Below are positions 60,107-64,000 of a stretch of DNA of 64,000 bases, one piece after another. The notes under the pieces were generated by a model, which saw only the letters and a program-made list of their open reading frames with translations, had not been told where the DNA came from and did not search any database. Each line of letters begins with the position of its first letter. The first letter of the stretch is position 1. The DNA lies in NCBI GenBank assembly GCA_035610835.1, contig CM069443.1:86426690-86490689 (forward strand), written 5' to 3'. Source of the stretch: Ophiura sarsii. Its lineage: Eukaryota > Echinodermata > Ophiuroidea > Amphilepidida > Ophiuridae. Both the position numbers and the translations under genes were made by a program.

Positions 60107-62357
60107 GTAGGAGGCCACATTTAATTTTCATTTGCTATCTTGTATCAACAGTAAATAATGTTTATTTTCAGGTTGGCCGGGCCTATAGTAAAATAAAATG
60201 GTTGTAAAATGATATGAACTCCGTATCCCTATGTTTTGTCTGCATGTCCGAATCAATCATATTTCCTTGTTAAGTATAGAAAGAAACAAATACGCTTGAT
60301 AACAGTAGGTGGATAACATAATTATTTGTTATTATGGCCGTTTTTCACTCTACTGATTCCATCGATATTTTCGTCAGAAAATAGCCTCCTCTCACAGTCA
60401 ATGGAACGGCTGGGTCACGTGATTGGAAGATCGGTCTCAGATGGATAGACTATACAGTCTATCGAAATGGTTGTTATAGTAGATTCATAAACTCTGGCGC
60501 ATCGGTATCGATTTTGGACCTCGTCCATTGGGCGTTAGAGGAACCCATTTTGACCAATGATGACACAGCGGTACTTTTATAGATGTTATTATCATGATTA
60601 TTTGCGCTCCATAATCAAATGCTATTCATGATAGTGTGGCTTTATGAATAGGGCTGATCATATAGCTTTACAATCACGACAACCAAAAACTTAATCCAGC
60701 AGCTTCAAATGTGTTATCCCTTTGGAAGCGGTTACCACAATAAAAACAAATCGACCATCATCGACCGTATAGGCCTACAGGTTTCGAAAGAAAAATATTA
60801 TGTATGTCATTTTACCTATTAATAATTTAGTGGATATTTTTTATTATTTTCCGTTTTTATTATGCACGTGAAATAAAGGAAACATTAAAATGAAAATAAC
60901 AGTTCTACGTATTTATTTGCGAGAAAAAACCGGAAAATAATTCAATAATCATTTTTTTATATACCTAGGTACAAAACCATTTGTCCTAATTAAATGGGAA
61001 AACAGTTATATCAACCAAGATACGGATTATAAACGTTACTTTAAGTATTTCTGGCTATGAGACCACCTGAATACCTTTATCAATTTATCTGAATAACAAT
61101 ACATTTCTTTATCGTTATGCCGATAATCCAACCGCAAGTTCCCTGTCACTAGGTACATAGTGGTGACTACATCACAGTAGTACATGCACACCAAGACACG
61201 GTATTAACCTTGCATATTACGATTAAATTCGAGTGCCTCCCCCTCTTTTGCTTCTGTTACCTCTTTACTGAAATGGTAAATCGCTAAAATCGGCCAATGT
61301 CTGCGAATCGACTATAGGTTTCTATATTTAGAAACATCGCGCTGAGGTGACGGGGGAAACCCTGTTTTTTTAAGGGGTACGTTTATTTTTTTAATTTGGG
61401 GGGGGGGAAATGAAATATTTTTGAAAAAGTCGACAAAATGTTGAAGAGTCACCAACAAATCCCGAAACGTTTTGAGGAGAAAAAAACATCCTGAGAAGTC
61501 CATTTGCCAGTACAACACATTAGGCTACAAGGTCCGCTTAGCAGCGCTATAAATTGGTGCCCTAAAAACCGTCACCAAATTTAAATATTCGCCTTCCATC
61601 AAAGCTGGTTGCTATATGACATAATTATCGTGTGCAACCAACCGGCTGTATTGCAACGCCCATTGAGTAGTTTAAAGGCATGAGCGTGGATGTAATTTGC
61701 AACATAATGGAAACTCACCCATGCAGTTAGCAAGTAGTACCGCTCGTACACGCCCCGAATTTAAATATATGCACTGGGGAATCCTCTCGTAGTAATTGAT
61801 AACAATAGGTTTACCAGGCCGAATTAATAGCGCTCCTAAGCGGGCAATTTATGCCGTGGTTGTTTTTTTCGTCGCCTGACAGGAGGAATTCTTTCCTGTT
61901 TCCCTAAAAATAATGGACGCACCCTTTCTTTATAATTGGCGCCTTCTTGCCGTTGATGGAGTGAAACATCGATATCGCGTGACGAAAGCGATGCGAAAAT
62001 GTAATGTTTACATTATTCGCCTCGCTTTCGTTACGCGATATTTACCCGATTAAACGACAGGAAAGTGGCAATTACAATAAGTTAAATAGGCGAAGTTTCC
62101 TCTGTAAACGGGCTCTAGAACCGAAGCTAAAGTACTGTGGATAATATATTGATGCGTTTCCCCATGCTTTCGAAAATATCGCGATTCAAGAAGAAAAGAA
62201 AGGAATGTATAAACATTATTATCTAGTAGACTCTAGGGACGAGGCTGACAATCAGACTGATTAAGCACAAATGTTCACATCGTTTACATCGTTCATTTAG
62301 AGTAGAGTGCATTTCAGAACAACAACAAATCCGTCCTCTCTATTGTTGGTCCAACTA
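60107..62357. other. Gene-free stretch downstream of the second BHMT gene
   Basis: AT-rich. Contains a hairpin at 61969-62042 (ATATCGCGTGACGAAAGCGA mirrored by TCGCTTTCGTTACGCGATAT). No other gene or element was supported. Confidence 0.5.
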
Positions 62358-62433
62358 TTATGAGTCCTGGATGATTGTATTCGGTATCCGTCCAGATGAG
62401 GGCACTAAGTTCTTCCAATACTCACGATTAGCC
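62358..62433 (-). CDS. BHMT: Last exon of a second BHMT gene (partial, runs off the right edge)
   Basis: Acceptor GTTTCAG before 62433, then 76 bp ending in TAA at 62358-62360. The frame gives ANREYWKNLVPSSGR plus nine residues. It matches the last exon of the first BHMT at 13 of 24 residues and has identical length and entry phase. Upstream exons should lie at higher coordinates. None was found between 62434 and 64000, where the sequence is filled by two inverted-repeat elements, so they probably lie beyond the window. A processed copy is unlikely because the acceptor is intact and no upstream exon sequence is fused to it. A one-exon relic cannot be excluded. Confidence 0.8.
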
Positions 62434-62468
62434 CTGAAACATTGAAATAGTACATCAAACCAATATTG

Positions 62469-62858
62469 TTAAAGGGACATTAAGTGGTGTTGAAAATTTT
62501 AAATGTTTAAAAATTTACTTCAAAATTCAAGATGAACATTAAAAATTGCCATTATTGTTGTTTCGACTAACAAAAACACAGCAAAACTTGATTAAAACAA
62601 TATCATCGCTATTTATTGAAAACGCCCTCTATGCAAATATGGTTCGCGTTATGTATCACGCGTACTGCCGGACGTAAAATGCTCGTCCCGGCTGTACGAG
62701 CATTTTTGAATCAACGTTTTCTTGTACAAAGAGGGCTGATTTTTCTTAATCCTTATAGGTGTAAGTTCATACATGTAATACATATAAAAATATACTAATC
62801 CTAGTTTTTATCATAATTGAGGGCGCAGCCTCCAACACATCTCTTAGTGTCCCTTTAA
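62469..62858. mobile_element. TTAAAGG-ended element, 390 bp
   Basis: TTAAAGGGACATTAAGTGG and CTTAGTGTCCCTTTAA are inverted ends. It lies just upstream of the last exon of the second BHMT gene. Confidence 0.75.
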
Positions 62859-62962
62859 CTAAACACAATTTTATACCTGCAACCAAAGCAGACAATTGAA
62901 AACACCTCCTTGGGAGGAGTTGTAAAATTAGTATTCTGGTTTCCAGAGTAAAAGTGACCGTT

Positions 62963-63980
62963 AGGGTAAAATGGGGTAAGTGGGACAGTGGGGTAAGTGG
63001 GACACTGGCAATATTTTGGCCTCAATCAAGAACAAAATCTGGCAACATACCACGGAGTGTCCCACTTACCCCAACGCCATACGTTTTGGCTTCATTTCAT
63101 ACCAAAACTGGGTTTACCACGCATTGGCGGATCAGAAAATGGTGAAGGTTGAAACCAACCAAACGTGGGTATCAAAGTTCATTGAATAATACTAATTTAA
63201 GGGCACCAGTTGCTAAATCTTTTATTTGTTTTCTGAGAGCAACATAAAAGATTGACAAGATGTTTGATATCTACGATAAAATAAATGTAACTAATGAAAG
63301 TAAATCGCAAAAATTTAATGAAAAAAAATTGCAAATTGATATGTAAATGAGCTAATTAATTACTTAGGTCCCACTTACCCCAACTGGATTTCGTTTGGGG
63401 TAAGTGGGACTAAGTAATTAGGGGTTTGGGATTTTGTTTTTTTAAACAAATTTGTAACATTTTAAACATAAATTATGTTGTTAATAGGTTTAAATATCAA
63501 ATTATATACTACAAACAACTATTTCATGGCAAATATTTCATTGTGCACCTAAAAAACACCTTTGTGCCTTAATTAGCGTTAAAAACAAGAAAAAATCGTG
63601 AAATTTGAGCGTACTATAAAAACACGAAAACAAAAATTGTGTATTATTTTTTTACAGAATATTATGTTAAATGCAATATTTCGGTGCTCCGTTCAATGTG
63701 AATAGCTATGAAAATGGGTTACTTGCAGGTAGAACTCCTATTCCAAGCATCCCATACACTGTCCCAGTTACCCCCGGTTGGGTATAAAATGGGGTAAGTG
63801 GGACACTTCCAATTAACACATTTTTAATTAATATGGGTACGGTATTTGATCACGACACAGTTTAAAGGCTTCATCATGAGCCATAGATTAAATCAAAACC
63901 CAAGAGTTCTCTGAATTTTATATACTATCTTTGTTTTGAGCTGATTAAAGCTTAAGTGTCCCACTTACCCCATTTTACCC
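62963..63980. mobile_element. 1-kb element built from GGGGTAAGTGGGAC repeats in both orientations
   Basis: Ends GGGTAAAATGGGGTAAGTGG and its mirror finishing at 63980. The same motif recurs inside at about 62988, 63058 (inverted), 63369 (inverted), 63397 and 63792. Positions 63357-63421 form an almost perfect hairpin with AATTACTTAGGTCCCACTTA as its stem. Confidence 0.85.
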
Positions 63981-64000
63981 GCTCGACCCTTATGATGTTA

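Overview
The window looks like nuclear DNA from an invertebrate animal, most likely a marine deuterostome (echinoderm, hemichordate or lancelet grade). The evidence is long GT-AG introns, a single-exon TRIM gene with an NHL-like tail, L2/CR1-type LINE ends (GCGCTATATAAATG plus ATT-type tails), a Penelope-like GIY-YIG remnant, a Crypton-type recombinase relic, tRNA-derived SINEs and many small inverted-repeat elements with homopolymer C/G tracts. The phylum cannot be fixed from the sequence. The window is AT-rich and gene-poor.

Four genes are supported. (1) 8868-10781, + strand: an intronless TRIM protein of 637 aa with RING, B-box 2, coiled coil and a beta-propeller-like C-terminus. (2) 20936-31674, - strand: betaine-homocysteine S-methyltransferase (BHMT) rebuilt from eight exons with a continuous reading phase; only a short first exon is unplaced. 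(3) 37746-57210, - strand: a four-exon SLC16-type (monocarboxylate transporter-like) membrane protein of 475 aa, complete from ATG to stop. (4) 62358-62433, - strand: the last exon of a second BHMT gene running off the right edge. It has the same 76-bp length and phase as the last exon of gene 2, so BHMT is duplicated on both sides of the transporter. Genes 2-4 share the minus strand. The TRIM gene stands alone on the left.

The rest is mostly mobile DNA. A Crypton-type tyrosine-recombinase relic with two in-frame stops lies inside a BHMT intron. A broken L2/CR1-type LINE with its YADD box and a 6.6-kb inverted-repeat structure lie in the 12-kb first intron of the transporter. A Penelope-like remnant lies at 32225-33030. 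hAT-type miniature elements carry 8-bp target duplications at 18421-18793, 31779-32139 and 33413-33727. About twenty foldback elements, minisatellites at 2340-2727 and 57840-58215, tandem duplications and about ten long poly-C/G tracts make up most of what remains.

Functionally, BHMT uses betaine to remethylate homocysteine to methionine in the cytosol, and the transporter family moves small organic acids across membranes. No shared pathway or co-regulation is shown. No rRNA, intact tRNA, CRISPR array or operon was seen. Regions named as holding nothing were read by eye only.
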